From: Chiridota heheva
Lineage: Eukaryota; Echinodermata; Holothuroidea; Apodida; Chiridotidae
Reading direction: 5' to 3'
Length of the DNA stretch: 64,000 bases
Assembly (NCBI GenBank): GCA_020152595.1
Contig: JAIGNY010000132.1
Location: forward strand, 405,501 to 469,500
Notes under the pieces: model-generated
Databases searched by the model: none
Told to the model about the DNA's origin: nothing
The model's input: the letters and a program-made list of their open reading frames with translations, nothing else
Part shown: piece after piece, positions 1-12,280 of the stretch
Layout: each line of letters opens with the position of its first letter
Numbering within the stretch: position 1 is the first letter of the stretch
Position numbers and translations under genes: made by a program

Positions 1-637
1 ACCTGGCAGCAACGATCAATAACTTGATTTTTGCTCAAAAACTGCATTGACATTGTCAAATAAGATTATCATGAAAATAACTTCTTCCAGTAAGAAAAGT
101 TTTTCCCCCTGACCTTGCCTGCAATTGTGAACACAATCATGAATACACATATGCAAAGCTACTTACACATGTTTAACTTTCTGCAACGGGATGCTACATC
201 ATATCAATATTAAAAACAGACATTTGCATATTTGCAGATATTAAGCAATAAAGTAGTTGAGAATTTGTCCTGTTATTGGCAAAAAAGTTTGAAGAGGTAA
301 TTTTGATCTGGAGCAGTTTTATTTGAGAAAGTACTGTTCTGTGGAACAGTGGCAAAAATTTTAAATTTTGACCTACCTGTACACTTGAATTAATTCGACC
401 TGCATTGATGTATTAACTATAGGACTAAATGCTTGAGATTTTCACAGTTCATGATTTTCCTGGATGTCTTAGATTACAACAACACATTCTGAAGTTGTTT
501 TAAAATGTCAATAGGTCACTCCACCTTTCTTTAGGCCTACATGTAAGGTAAAAAAATATAATTTTTTTTGAAGGTTTGTTTCTGATATTTGCCTCAACAT
601 AATGTTGAGCTAATACAGTACATCATTTATGTTCTGG
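1..637. other. Unannotated AT-rich stretch
   Basis: No exon, RNA gene or tandem array is recognisable here on either strand. The only local features are short homopolymer runs. It precedes the first family A repeat head. Confidence 0.5.
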
Positions 638-1240
638 TTTTTGGTTCCAATGCGATATCATTTAGGAACCTGTGTGTATGTATGTATGTATGTACGTGTT
701 TGTACAGAAGCTTGTAAACACGATACATGATATATCAACAACCATACAGTGGATTGTCATACTAGGTATATGGATGCGTTGTGGTCTGTAGATGATCCCT
801 ATTGTTTTTGGTGCTGACATGAATATTAGTTAGTAGGCGGGGCTACTTAAATGTAAAATTCTGTTAACAAGTTTGTAAACACGATATCTCAAGATCATCG
901 AGGTGGATTTACAGTATGGCATACTTGGTATGTGGATGTAATCAAATTCTAATTAAGATGATTCCTATTGTTTTTGGTGCTGATGTTATGAATATTGATT
1001 AGTAGGCAGGGCTAAATGTAAAATTCTGTTAATAAGTTTGTAAACACGATATCTCAAGATCATTGAGGTGAATTTACAGTATGCCATACTTGGTGTATGG
1101 ATGCGGATGTGGTCTAATTCAGATGATCCATTTTGTCTTTAGTGCTGATATGAATATTAATGAGAAGGCAAGGTTAACTGTAAAATTCTGTTAATGATCA
1201 TATTTTCACAACCCCATGTCAGATATAAATCAAACTTTGT
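638..1240 (+). repeat. Dispersed repeat family A, copy 1
   Basis: The copy opens with TTTTTGGTTC. A 6-bp perfect inverted repeat (GGTTCC at 643, GGAACC at 665-670) makes a hairpin, and a short TATG microsatellite follows. The body holds diverged tandem paragraphs of roughly 165 bp, each with 'gtaaacacgat', a 'cctattgttttt' block and 'taggcggggct'. The same head and paragraphs recur at 9027-12715 and 47060-48470, which defines the family. No protein is encoded. The right boundary is approximate because no clear terminus is visible. Confidence 0.7.
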
Positions 1241-1575
1241 TGATGCTGTTGGTAAAAGCAAGGATGATACAGGATCCCATAAAATATTGACTTCTTCATT
1301 GTTCATGTCAGGTGGAGCTAGATATAATTCATAGTGTTTTTCGTGATTCTGGAATATGTCTTAAAGTAAAAACCTTATAACACTAAACAAGAAACTAAAT
1401 ATACAAAAACTACACACTCCAGTGTGATAAATAAAATAAACATGTATAATAAAGGACATAAAACCTATAGAAATGTGATTAAAAAAATTGAAAGCTTCCA
1501 ATCCAAAGTTAGCATCGGAACAACAAGGGATTTGTGCCTCGGGTTAGTTTTTGTGGGTCTTAAACCATTGCATGC

Positions 1576-3660
1576 AGATACAACACAGAGTCTATTTGTC
1601 AGATCTACTTATAATATATCTATATGATACAACACAGAGTCTATTTGTCAGATCTACATATAATCCATCTGTATGATACAACACAGAGTCTATTTGTCAG
1701 ACCTACTGTACATATGATACATCTGTATGATACAACACACAGTCTATTTATCAGATCTACATATAATACATCTGTATGATACCACACAGAGTCTATTCAT
1801 CAGATCTACATATAATGTATTTGTATGATACGATACAATCTATTTGTCAGATCTACATATAATAATACATCTGTATGATGCGTCACACAGTCTATTTGTC
1901 AGATCTACATATAATACATCTCTGTATAATACAACACAGTGTCTATTTATCAGATCTACATATAATATATCTGTATGATAAGATCTACATATAATACATC
2001 TGTATGATACAACACTAGAGTCTCTATGTCAGATCTACATATAATACTACACAGAGTCTATTTGTCAGATCTACTTATAATACATCTGTATGATACAACA
2101 CAAAATCTACTTGTCAGATTACATATAATACATCTGTATGATACAACACAGAGCCTATTTGTCAGACCTACATATAATACATTTGTATAACACAACACAG
2201 AGTAGTTGTCCGATGTACATATAGTATATTTGTATGATGCAACAGTCTAATTGTCCAGTCTACATATAATACATCTGTATTTTAAAACACTGAGTCTATT
2301 TGTCAGATCAACATATAATACATCTGTATGATACACCACAGAGTGTATTTGTTAGATCTACATATAATATATCTCAATGATACAACACAGAGTCTATTTG
2401 TCAGATCTACATATAATATATCTGTATGATACAACACAGAGTCTATTTTCCCAATCTACATATAATATATCTGTATGATACAACACAGAGTCTGTCCGAT
2501 TCACATATAATATATCTGCATGATACAACACAGTTTATTTGTCAGAACTACATATAATATATCTGTATGATACAATACAGAGTCTATTTGTCAGACCTAC
2601 ATATAATACATTTGTATAACACAACACAGAGTAGTTGTCCGATGTACATATAGTATATTTGTATGATGCAACAGTCTAATTGTCCAGTCTACATATAATA
2701 CATCTGTATTTTAAAACACTGAGTCTATTTGTCAGATCAACATATAATACATCTGTATGATACACCACAGAGTGTATTTGTTAGATCTACATATAATATA
2801 TCTCAATGATACAACACAGAGTCTATTTGTCAGATCTACATATAATATATCTGTATGATACAACACAGAGTCTATTTTCCCAATCTACATATAATATATC
2901 TGTATGATACAACACAGAGTCTGTCCGATTCACATATAATATATCTGCATGATACAACACAGTTTATTTGTCAGAACTACATATAATATATCTGTATGAT
3001 ACAACACAGAGTCTATTTGTCAGATCTACATATAATATATCTGTATGATACAACACAGAGTCTATTTGTCAGATCTAAATATAATATATCTGTATGATAT
3101 AACATAGTCTATTTGTCAGATCTACATATAATATATCTGTATGATACAACACAGAGTCTATTTGTCAGATCTAAATATAATATATCTGTATGATATAACA
3201 TAGTCTATTTGTCAGATCTACATATAAGATATCTGTATGATACAACACAGAGTCTATTTGCCAGATCTACATGTAATATATCTGTATGATACAACACAGA
3301 GTCTATTTGTCAGATCTACATATATTATATATGCATGATACAACAGTCTATTTGTCAGATCTAGATATGATATATCTGTATGATATAAACATAGAGTCTA
3401 TTTGCCAGATTTACATTGTATGATACAACACAGAGTCTATTTGCCAGATCCACATATAATATATCTGTATGACACAACACAGAGTCTATCCGTCATCTAC
3501 ATATAATATATCTGTATGATACAACACAGAGTCTATTTGTCAGATCTACATATAATATATCTGTATGATACAACATAGTCTATTTGTCAGGTCTACATAT
3601 AATATATCTGTATGATACAACACAGAGTCTACTTGTCATCTACATATAATATATCTGTAT
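1576..3660. repeat. 49-bp tandem array (about 42 copies)
   Basis: Monomers of about 49 bp carry 'gatacaacacagagtctatt', 'tgtcagatctacatataat' and 'atatctgtat', with single-base variants and a few truncated units. A block of about 429 bp is repeated almost perfectly inside the array: the segment from about 2155 recurs from about 2586, including the same rare variants. That points to a recent multi-monomer duplication. Its first monomers overlap a small frame at 1424-1627, which I do not consider a gene. Confidence 0.95.
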
Positions 3661-3837
3661 GTAAGTGAAGTCAGTAAGATGATGAGTTAATTTCTGATCC
3701 TATACTTTGACTGAGAAATGTCAAGAAAGAAATTTAACATGTTTTAGTACATATAAAATATTTCAGTAAAGCAACATCATGCCCAGTCTTTTTATGAATG
3801 TAGTGTCATTTCTTGTTTGATTTGGCCATTTCTTCAC

Positions 3838-3926
3838 AGTATCTACAGTCCTACCAAGTACCACGTTTTGTACGAGATTGTATAGAAGCCAGAATTTTGC
3901 AAACATTTGGATCATATCATATATCG
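3838..3926 (+). CDS. Possible orphan exon or exon remnant
   Basis: A pyrimidine-rich stretch and 'cttcacag' end at 3838. About 30 open codons follow with ordinary amino-acid composition, including YLQSYQVPRFVRDCIEAR. The open frame then runs straight into the head of family B copy 1, which begins at 3927. No donor is obvious before that point. I do not recognise the peptide. It could be a real exon cut by the insertion, part of another repeat, or chance. Confidence 0.2.
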
Positions 3927-6029
3927 TTTTTGGTTCGCGTGCGAAGCATTATGCGAACCTATATAATGGCAATTACGTCCGGCCGTCCACAGATTTGTCC
4001 TGAGATTTCCTCAGAAATGTTAAAGTTTTTTGAGAATACCTCAGAAAATGTAAAAGTTTCTTTAGAGTTACTCAGAAAAAGTTATAAGTTTCTTAAGATA
4101 TTCTTATGGAAGGTTTGAAATTCCTTATAAAAAGTTAAAGTTTTTCAGAGATACTTAAGACAGGATTGAAGACTAGTGTTCTTAAAAAGTTTACAAAACA
4201 TTGATATTTTCTTAGAAGATAACTGTAAAATGATATAATTTTCCAGTATTCTTCAAGATCCTCAAGTCTCTCTTGTAGCACTCGAGATTTAAAATCCTGA
4301 AAATTCTTCAAAATATTTGGGCACCAACACTTGTATCAGGCATGATTATTAAATTCTACTGTACCTTTATTATTCTGGTCATTTGCATAAAGTTGCTACA
4401 GTATATGACCTGACCATACCTTTTTTATTTAGTATGCTTATTCAGGGAGTGTGACAGGATGTGATTGCATATGGACATAGGGAGGGATGCCATGTGGGAC
4501 ATGGATGGGGGCCATGAGGGACATATGACATAATATTTACCACGTTGTATACACCAAGGGCTATATCAGGCATAATTATTTGACTCCACCTTTTTTTCTT
4601 ATTCAACAACCTATTTGCATATAAGTTATTATATGAACTGACACTTTCGTACATAGTATGCTTAATCAGGGACTGTGATAGCTAGGATTAGACTTCTTAT
4701 GGAGCTTATGGGACGTCATGTGAGACGTAGGGTGGGATGCCATTTGGGATGCCATGTGGGACATAGGGTGGGATGCCATGTGGGGCATGGAGTGGGATGC
4801 CATTTGGAAGAGGGTGGAATGCTACATAGGATATGTGGTGGAATGCCATGCAGGACATAAGGTGGATTGCCATGGTAAGGAATGGCATGTGGGACATGGG
4901 ATGTCATGTGGCGTCCCACCCCATTTCAACAAGTCATTTGCATATAAGTTATTATTTGAACTGACACTTTCATACATAGTATGCTCAATCAGGGACTGTG
5001 ATAGCTAGGATGAGACTTCTTATGGAGCCTATAGGATGTCATGTGGGACATGGGATGGGATGCCATGTGGGACAGGGTAGAAAGCCCTGTGGGACATGGT
5101 GGGATGCCACGAGTAACACAGAGTATAACATAGGTTGGGATGTCATGTGTGACATATGGTAAGATGCCATGTGTGACATAAGGTAGGATGCCATGTGTGA
5201 CATAGGGTAGGAGGCTATGTGGGACATAGGGTAGGAGGCCATGGGGACATGGGATGTGATGCCATGTGGGACATGAGATGTGATACCATGTGGGACATCA
5301 AGTAGGATATCATTGGGACATTGGGAGGGATACCATGTGGAACATATGGTGGGATGCTATGTGGAACATCAGATAGGAAGCCACTGATGCGGGACACGGG
5401 GAGGGATACCTTTTGGGACATAGGGAGGGATGTCATGTGGGACATATGGTTGGACTAATGTGGGACATACATGTAGGATGGGATCCATGTGGGTCATAGC
5501 GTGGGATGCCATGTGAGACATATGGTGGAATGCCATGTGGGACATATGGTGGAATGCCATGTGAGACACTGTATGGTGGAATGCCATGTGCGAGATATAG
5601 TAGACTGCCATATGGGACAAGGCATGGAATATCATGTGGGACATGAGGTGGGATGTCATTTGGGACATGGGATGTGGGACATAGGGTGGAATACCATGTG
5701 GGTCATAGGATGGGATCCCCTGTGGGACATATGATGGAATGCCACGTGGGACATGGGATGTCATGTGGGACATGGGGTGGGATGCCATGTGGAAGATATG
5801 GTGGAATGCCATGTGTGACATGTATGGGATGTCATGTGGGACATGGGGTGGGATGCCATGTGGGACATGGGGTGGGATACCATGTGGGACATGGGGTGAG
5901 ATGCCATGTGGTACATGGGATGCCATGTGGGACTTAGTGTGAGATGCCATTTTTATAATTGGCCGGGTCATATAACATGGGTGTCAATTTGCATAAGCAT
6001 GCGAACCATGACGGTATTTACCGTTCTAG
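3927..6029 (+). mobile_element. Family B element, copy 1 (hairpin ends, minisatellite core)
   Basis: The left end is TTTTTGGTTC with a 7-bp inverted repeat (GGTTCGC at 3932, GCGAACC at 3953-3959). A non-repetitive left arm of about 480 bp follows, then minisatellite blocks separated by spacers of about 95 bp near 4350, 4610 and 4930 that contain 'tttgcatataagttattat'. The right end repeats GCGAACC at 6001. A palindrome at 6011-6024 (ACGGTA, 2-bp loop, TACCGT) is followed by CTAG at 6026-6029. Ends and order of parts match copy 2 at 39063-41567, which fixes the boundaries. No protein is encoded. A 3' hairpin plus CTAG is a Helitron-type terminus; the left end does not show the standard 5' TC, so the class is inferred. 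Confidence 0.7.
4440..5950. repeat. 24-bp minisatellite core of family B copy 1
   Basis: Degenerate units of about 24 bp combine 'ggatgccatgtgggacat' with 'ggggtg' variants, interrupted by two non-repetitive spacers. The unit length is a multiple of three and the units lack stops in several frames. This gives spurious frames on both strands, such as a 200-codon minus-strand frame at 5369-5971 made of MSHMASHP-like octapeptides. The same array lies in copy 2, and a decayed inverted fragment lies at 43700-43910. Confidence 0.9.
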
Positions 6030-9026
6030 TTTTATTTTGCTATGCATCTTGAATAGATTAGTTCCTTTGTCAAACTCATTTTGTATACTTTTTGTTTTTA
6101 CATTCAACCACTGTATATTGAGGCTGTGTTTTCACTGTGACAAGTACTGTATGTGAACAGCAATCAAAGAAACTGCTCTCTCTTGAGAAATGCATCAAAT
6201 TGATGATTCTTTGACAAATTGTGATAATGGAACGACAGAAAGATATTTGAAGTATAATTCTTTACTGTGTGTTTCTAATTTCCTGAAATTGAGTAATTTG
6301 AAAATAATGAAAATGTTTTTGCACCTGCTGTTGATTGGCAGGGCTGAATCCGTGATTCTCATCCGGAAAGTGTGTGTGTGGGAGGGGGGAGGGAGGAAAT
6401 GGCCTCCTATCCTAAAAGTGGGGGGACAAGGTACAAATTTTCTCCAAATTGTGCTTATTTTTAGAAATTATACAGAAGGGGGTGAACATGTCCCCTGTCC
6501 ATGCAGGAATTACGGACTAAGATTCCAAATCTCTATGTCAGCTACTTTTTTCTCCTTCATTGCTGTGAACGTTTAGCTCCAAATGATTGTATGTGAAATA
6601 AACATTTACAAGAAAGCTACTTGCGATTAATCATTTTTGTTGTTGCCATTGAAAATCAATACCACAACACAAACATGGCCCACAAAATTTCAGTCAATGA
6701 CTTCCACAAATTTTAAACAGGATTAGAATAATCCTTGTAAATGTAAGAAGCAGAAATTAGCAGCAATCACTTATGAATGGGGATATTTCTTTAGTAAGCG
6801 AACCAGACGAGCACACAGCAAGTAAACTTACAATGAGCATGGATGTACCTCCATGCAATGAACACACAGCAAAATACGCTCTTGGTACACGTGTAGTATT
6901 ATTAGGCGTCGCTTAGAAATAGGCACATTGTACATGGCCTCTGGTTATAAAATTGGCCCTAAATTTCACTTTCTGTGTTAGGACGACATGGGGTTTTCCC
7001 GATGACTTAATATTACCTAGAAAACTCAAAGTTACCTAACATATTAAGAAAAGAAAAAAATCGAAGCGACAGAATTTTAATTGAAGTGACTTCAAATATT
7101 TGTTATCATTGCAGTCAATAGGGAAATTGTTTGTTTACTCGTTACTCAAAATGGCAGACATAACTGTGAACTGGTGTATAACATTAGGCTCCGATCTCTC
7201 TTGATCAAAATCTCGTTTTACAAGCTGTAAAACTGACAGCAAAATACACTGTCACTAAATACGCATGTAAATATTACCTGATGAGTCAAATAAATTGTAC
7301 AAAAAATGAAAAATTGTTACAAAATAAACGAAAAAAGGCTTAAACAGAGCTGAGTTGCAGCACGTTCTGCAGAAAAAGTGACCAGCTTGGCAGAGGATCG
7401 TAATGAATTTGATTTCTGGCTGGTGGTACAGTTTGGAAATTTTATATGGCAAGGCATATTTGTGTATAATGCATGACAAGCACAGTGAAAAGAGCAGAGC
7501 AGTCAGGTGAGAATGGGACTAAATGACATTGAAGAGAACTGTTCTGTATTTTCTAAACCAAATTTCCATTCTTATTTTCTATGAATTTGTTTTTAATGCT
7601 GTAGGAATAATCTTTTTATGATTTTGAAATCAGAATTCCAGCGTTTATTTGTACATGGGAGTCAATACTTTTCTCATACTAGTCGTGCAGTTTTATTTTA
7701 CTTAGCATCGTTTTGGGGCATATTTTGTGCTTATGGAAAGTTTCGGTACTAATCACGATAAATCGCTAAATGCTCGCAAATTTGGGTGATTACACGTTTA
7801 GTAAAGTTGCTAATTGTTTGCAGCACTACTTCAAGCAACAATAGTACTTCAAATTTCTATGGCGTATTTGCATTGTCATGACCCATGCATTAAATTCACG
7901 TAATGCACAACCTTCAGTATTTGGTTTAGTCCATTTTTGCAACAGGTGAATTTTATAACAAAGCGAAAAAATGTATGTAAACTTTTCTCGTTTTCCATTC
8001 TTTTTTTATACATTTTTGAATGCAATTTAAACAATCTCACACAGAAATTGATCAAACTTACCGAGAGATGAATGTTTTAGCATCGTGTTTGTATGCGTAT
8101 GCACTGTTCAAATGACTGCACTCACGAATGACCCTTCTAAAGTCAGATCATTCTACTCGGGCCAAAGTCATTTGCCCTGTACATGCATATCAAAACACTC
8201 TGCCTCATCATTAATCTTTAAGTAGTAACAGTACATTACATTATTGATGATAATAGGGATGCACATATTAAAATTTGTACAACAAATCACAAATTGTGCA
8301 TATTAAGACCCCTAAATTGACAGAGAAGTTGGACAAATTATCAAATATTATAAGATTTCAATTGGATTTTGAACTCTTTCTACAAGATTTTAAGATAATA
8401 TATTACGTGTCTATAGGGCCTATCTCTTGAACACAAGTATCACACAGTAAAGCTGTATTCATGATGCTGCCATTGTAATTTGATTATTCCGATCATAGGC
8501 ACTTGGTGGCTTGGATTTTGTGCATTAAATCGTGAAGATATCGATTCAAATAGATTTATTCTCCTCACAGATACAGAAATTGTGCAGTAAATGTGGATTG
8601 ATGGATTTATTATTGTAAGGAATGGGGTGAAGATGATTATTTTAAGATTTGAACAGAATTTGAATATTGAAAGGCACAGTACTGTGTGTTTATTGTGGCG
8701 TTGCAAATAATTAAAGTACAGCAGTATAGGGGAGGTTTAAATCCCTAACTTGATATAAAAGGGGCAGGGTGTTAGATTTGTTGAGGGGCACATAAGTGCC
8801 CGTGCGAAGCCCTGTGATTTTCGGCGTGGGGTCCAGGGGCCCCCTTAAACCCCTCCCCTGTGAAGCTATGGGATTTGAGCTGTAATCTTACCTAAGAATG
8901 ACACTATTGTATCTTACTCATAGAACCATCCATAGGCAAAACAACAATTTCTTGCTATGCTACCATTCTGTGCTCTGTATCCATGCAGGGTATTTTTCAT
9001 TTATGAGTTTAATAATGATTCTAAAG
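6030..9026. other. Unannotated stretch
   Basis: No supported gene. Visible items are a short G-rich segment near 6376-6400, a 6-bp perfect hairpin with a 4-base loop at 8786-8801 (GGGCAC/GTGCCC) in a locally GC-richer block at 8770-8870, and scattered AT-rich sequence. Small open frames of 70-130 codons (for example at 6190) show no recognisable domain. Confidence 0.45.
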
Positions 9027-9105
9027 TTTTTGGTTCCGGTGTGATAGCATCAGGAACCTATGCGGTCATGAAGGTATATGTGTGTATGTATGTGGGTGGG
9101 GGTAT

Positions 9106-10076
9106 CAGGGTTCTAGCTACGATGGGCGGCGCTGGGCGGGCCAGCCCAGGACTCACAATTCCCGCCCAGCACTCGGCTCTAAAATTCACTCTTCCGCCTG
9201 GCACTCAAAAGTTCAATTTGGTTAATTAATTAAGTGTCTACACAGATCTCCTTTTGATCTCGCTCTATTTATGTCATCCGCTGATTTACACACATAACTT
9301 AACATACATTACACACAATAAATTCCAATCAAAGCAACTGAACTATATAGGAATTTAATGCAATTCAACGTACATGTTATCATAAAGTCACCCATACACG
9401 AAGCTCTTTGCATAAACATACGTACAGGCACACAGTTCAGGTTCATGTTTTAATCCTTGTGAATCACTGCTGGCTGCTTGCCAAGTCCAAACAAATTTTA
9501 ACAAAGTAAATATTACACCCCAAGAGCCCAAGGCGTGCTTATAGACCAATCCAATTTGTAAGTAACCAATCACATTGGTCATAAACCCCATATGCACTTA
9601 ACATTATAACAGACTGATCGATATTCTTTTGATTTGTGGGGGATTCGGTATTGATAAAAGTTGTTGCATAGTTCATAGGAACATGTGCCGGTTGGCTTTC
9701 GTGGAACAATACTGGGACGAAAATAAAAGCAGTAAAAAGTTTGGGCAAGATGAATAACAATGGGAATTGAGAGAAGAGTTTCCGGCATATGTTTGTACTT
9801 TTTTTTTTGGGGGGTGGGGAAGGGTGGAAGGAGGGGGGGGGGGGGGAACTTTGACACTTGAATAACCATTGTATTTTCAAGTCTCATTGTACATACAAAT
9901 ATTTTGTAAATCCTAGCATTCCAATAAAAAGATAAATAAATACAAACTTTTTTGTTGACAATTGTCAATAGAAGTGGACTAAATTGGAACAGTTCTTCAA
10001 GGAAGGGGGATTAGGAGGAGGTCACACTAGATTGTCACTGGAGCCCGGCACTCAAACTTGTTTAGCTAGAACTCTG
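9106..10076. mobile_element. Non-autonomous hAT-type DNA transposon (971 bp)
   Basis: Terminal inverted repeats are CAGGGTTCTAGCTA at the left and, reading inward on the minus strand, CAGAGTTCTAGCTA at the right. Flanking 8-bp sequences are gggggtat (9098-9105) and gggtgtat (10077-10084), a 7/8 match and so a decayed target-site duplication. The CAGNG start and 8-bp duplication are hallmarks of the hAT superfamily. The interior has short open frames but no transposase motif, so any movement would need a transposase from elsewhere. It sits inside family A copy 2. Confidence 0.85.
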
Positions 10077-10173
10077 GGGTGTATGTATGTGTCGCTCAGC
10101 TCGTAAACACAATATCTTAAGAACGATACACTAGATTCTTGTCATATGGGATACACAGATAGCGCATGGTCCG

Positions 10174-11099
10174 CAGAGATCGCGTTAGCGACAAATTTGT
10201 CGTATATTACGCCATGGCTGAAATTTCTTACGACACAGGTTGTACCTGCGTCGTAAGATTTAGATATAGCATGTCGAATTTTACGCCAGAGTTTTTCATT
10301 AACATAAATGAAAATCATTAACATCTTTTCTCTGTGGTGCGATTCAAAGTTTTATTTCACACAAAAATGATTTTGAATTACTCATGAATAAAAGAAAAAT
10401 GACACAACTACGAGACTAACGGCCGAATGATTCAACATGCCTGTAGTGCTGTCATAAACACATATAGGCTAATACAAATACCCTATGCATGATGTACATA
10501 CACTTTACAGTGTACTTGAAAGTTTTTATGTTGTTTTGAAAGCAGGCTGTCAATTGTCAACGATATTATCAGCTAGGATTCAACTTTCCTCCTGTATTGT
10601 GTTGATTGTGTATCTGTGAAGTGATCACAATCTGCAAGTCAAGTTACTATACTGTAAGGAAGTAGGCGTGTTCAAGATCTGAATAGTATGTTATCGTTGA
10701 CAATTGGTCAAAGTTCACTATAACCTCATGAAAGTTTGGATAGGATAAACAAAAGTATTTTCTAGTTTATTTTGGGATTGTTAATCCAAATTTCATGATT
10801 CAACAATCAACATTATACAATTAAGGATTGGGTATGAACTTTTCCTTAATAGTTTTATGATAATAATAGTCCGATTTTTTAATGTTTTTGGTATTTTAAG
10901 CGCAATTTTCATTCATTTTAGCGAGGCAGGCCTACACAAGTGTGTGTGTTAACAATTACTTGCATGCTTCGCTAGCGCGCAATGCCCTGTACATTACGCA
11001 ATGGCGTGTACATACGACGGCAAATTTACAAAATACGACAAACTTCAAGGGCTTGTCGTAACCAAATACGGCAGGCAAAAAATTATAACGCAACCTCTG
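10174..11099. mobile_element. Non-autonomous hAT-type DNA transposon (926 bp)
   Basis: A perfect 8-bp target-site duplication, atggtccg, lies at 10166-10173 and 11100-11107. Terminal inverted repeats are CAGAGATCGCGTTA and CAGAGGTTGCGTTA (12/14 identical). Removing the element and one duplication restores the family A phrase running from 'cagatag' through 'ggtccg' to 'tgatgtgccctattg'. Inside are further inverted segments (a 'caattgtcaacgat' type motif near 10550 and its complement near 10695). No transposase is encoded. It differs in sequence from the hAT-type element 97 bp upstream. Confidence 0.9.
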
Positions 11100-11737
11100 A
11101 TGGTCCGTGATGTGCCCTATTGTTTCTGATGGTAATGTCATGTATATTAATGAGTAGGCGGTGCTTAGTGATAACATTTCTAAATGATCATATTTTAGGA
11201 ACTGTATGTCTGTTTTATTTCATATTTGGTGTAATTAAATTTATTAATATGCATAGTGGGTGGAGGCTTAATCTGATTTTGCTGAAAAGAGCTTATAAAC
11301 ACAAGTTTTTGAAGAACGGTAAACTGGATTCATGTCATATGTGGTACATAGATAGCCCGTGGTCCGCAGATGTGCCCTATTATTTTTGGTGGCGATGTCA
11401 TGAGTAGGCGGGCTTAATGATAAAATCTTTAAATGATCACATTTTAAGAACTGCATGTCTGTGCATTTCATATTTGGTGTAATTATGATGTTATAGAGAG
11501 TATGTACATGTTCATTGTACCAAAATGTTGAATTTTATTAATATGCGTAGTGGGCGGGGCTTAACATGAATTTGTTGAAAAGGGCTTGTAAACATAGTAT
11601 CTCAAGAATGATATATGTGGTACACAGATAGCCCATGGTCTGCTGATGTGCCCTATTGTTTTTGGTGGCGAGATCATACATATCAATGAATAGGCGGAGC
11701 TTAATGTAAAAGTTCTGAAATGCTAATGTTTTAACAA

Positions 11738-12280
11738 AATAACATCAAAAGAAGCAATATGGTGAAGAAAGCATTGTAAAATCTTATTCTGTTAAGGAGA
11801 TATTCAAGTTTAGAGTTAGGTATCATTTGTATAAAAACGACTGAAATTAGACTAGTTGTGATGTCACAGCCTCAGATTCCTCAAAATCTGTATGTATTTT
11901 AAAGAAAGTTTATTTAAAGTTTTTCACTATTTAAATTACTTTTCCTCGAACTATCTTCAGGTGGTATACTATAAATACCCTTCCTAGATTCAGTTTTACT
12001 CCTTTTTTGACATATCCCATGGTTTTTAAGCCACGAAATCACAGGACAAAATATGATAGAATACATAAAGACATTGAGGAATCTGAGGCTATGACATCAC
12101 AAGTAGTCTGATTTCAGTCATTTCTACACAAATGATACCAAATTTTAACTTAAATATCTCCTTAACGGAGTAAGATTTTTGAGTGCTTTCTCCACCATAT
12201 TGTTTCTTTTGAAGTCCTCTTTCATATAAGATAAACATGCTTCACCACTGAACTGATCCTTTAATGTGTAGGTGGGGCTT
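11738..12280. mobile_element. Foldback/MITE-like element with long inverted arms
   Basis: The left arm (about 11738-11890) is the reverse complement of the right arm (about 12065-12235) over about 150 bp, with a spacer of about 175 bp. Landmarks are 'aaaagaagcaatatggtg' on the left and 'caccatattgtttctttt' on the right. The right arm runs about 45 bp beyond the left and ends 'actgaactgatccttt'. A second arm-like copy lies at 44179-44340. It interrupts family A copy 2. No clear target duplication is visible, so the superfamily is undetermined. Confidence 0.75.

Noticed and set aside
5369-5971. 200-codon minus-strand frame
   Set aside because: It is built from the 24-bp family B core (MSHMASHP-like octapeptides); overlapping frames are open on both strands because the unit lacks stops.
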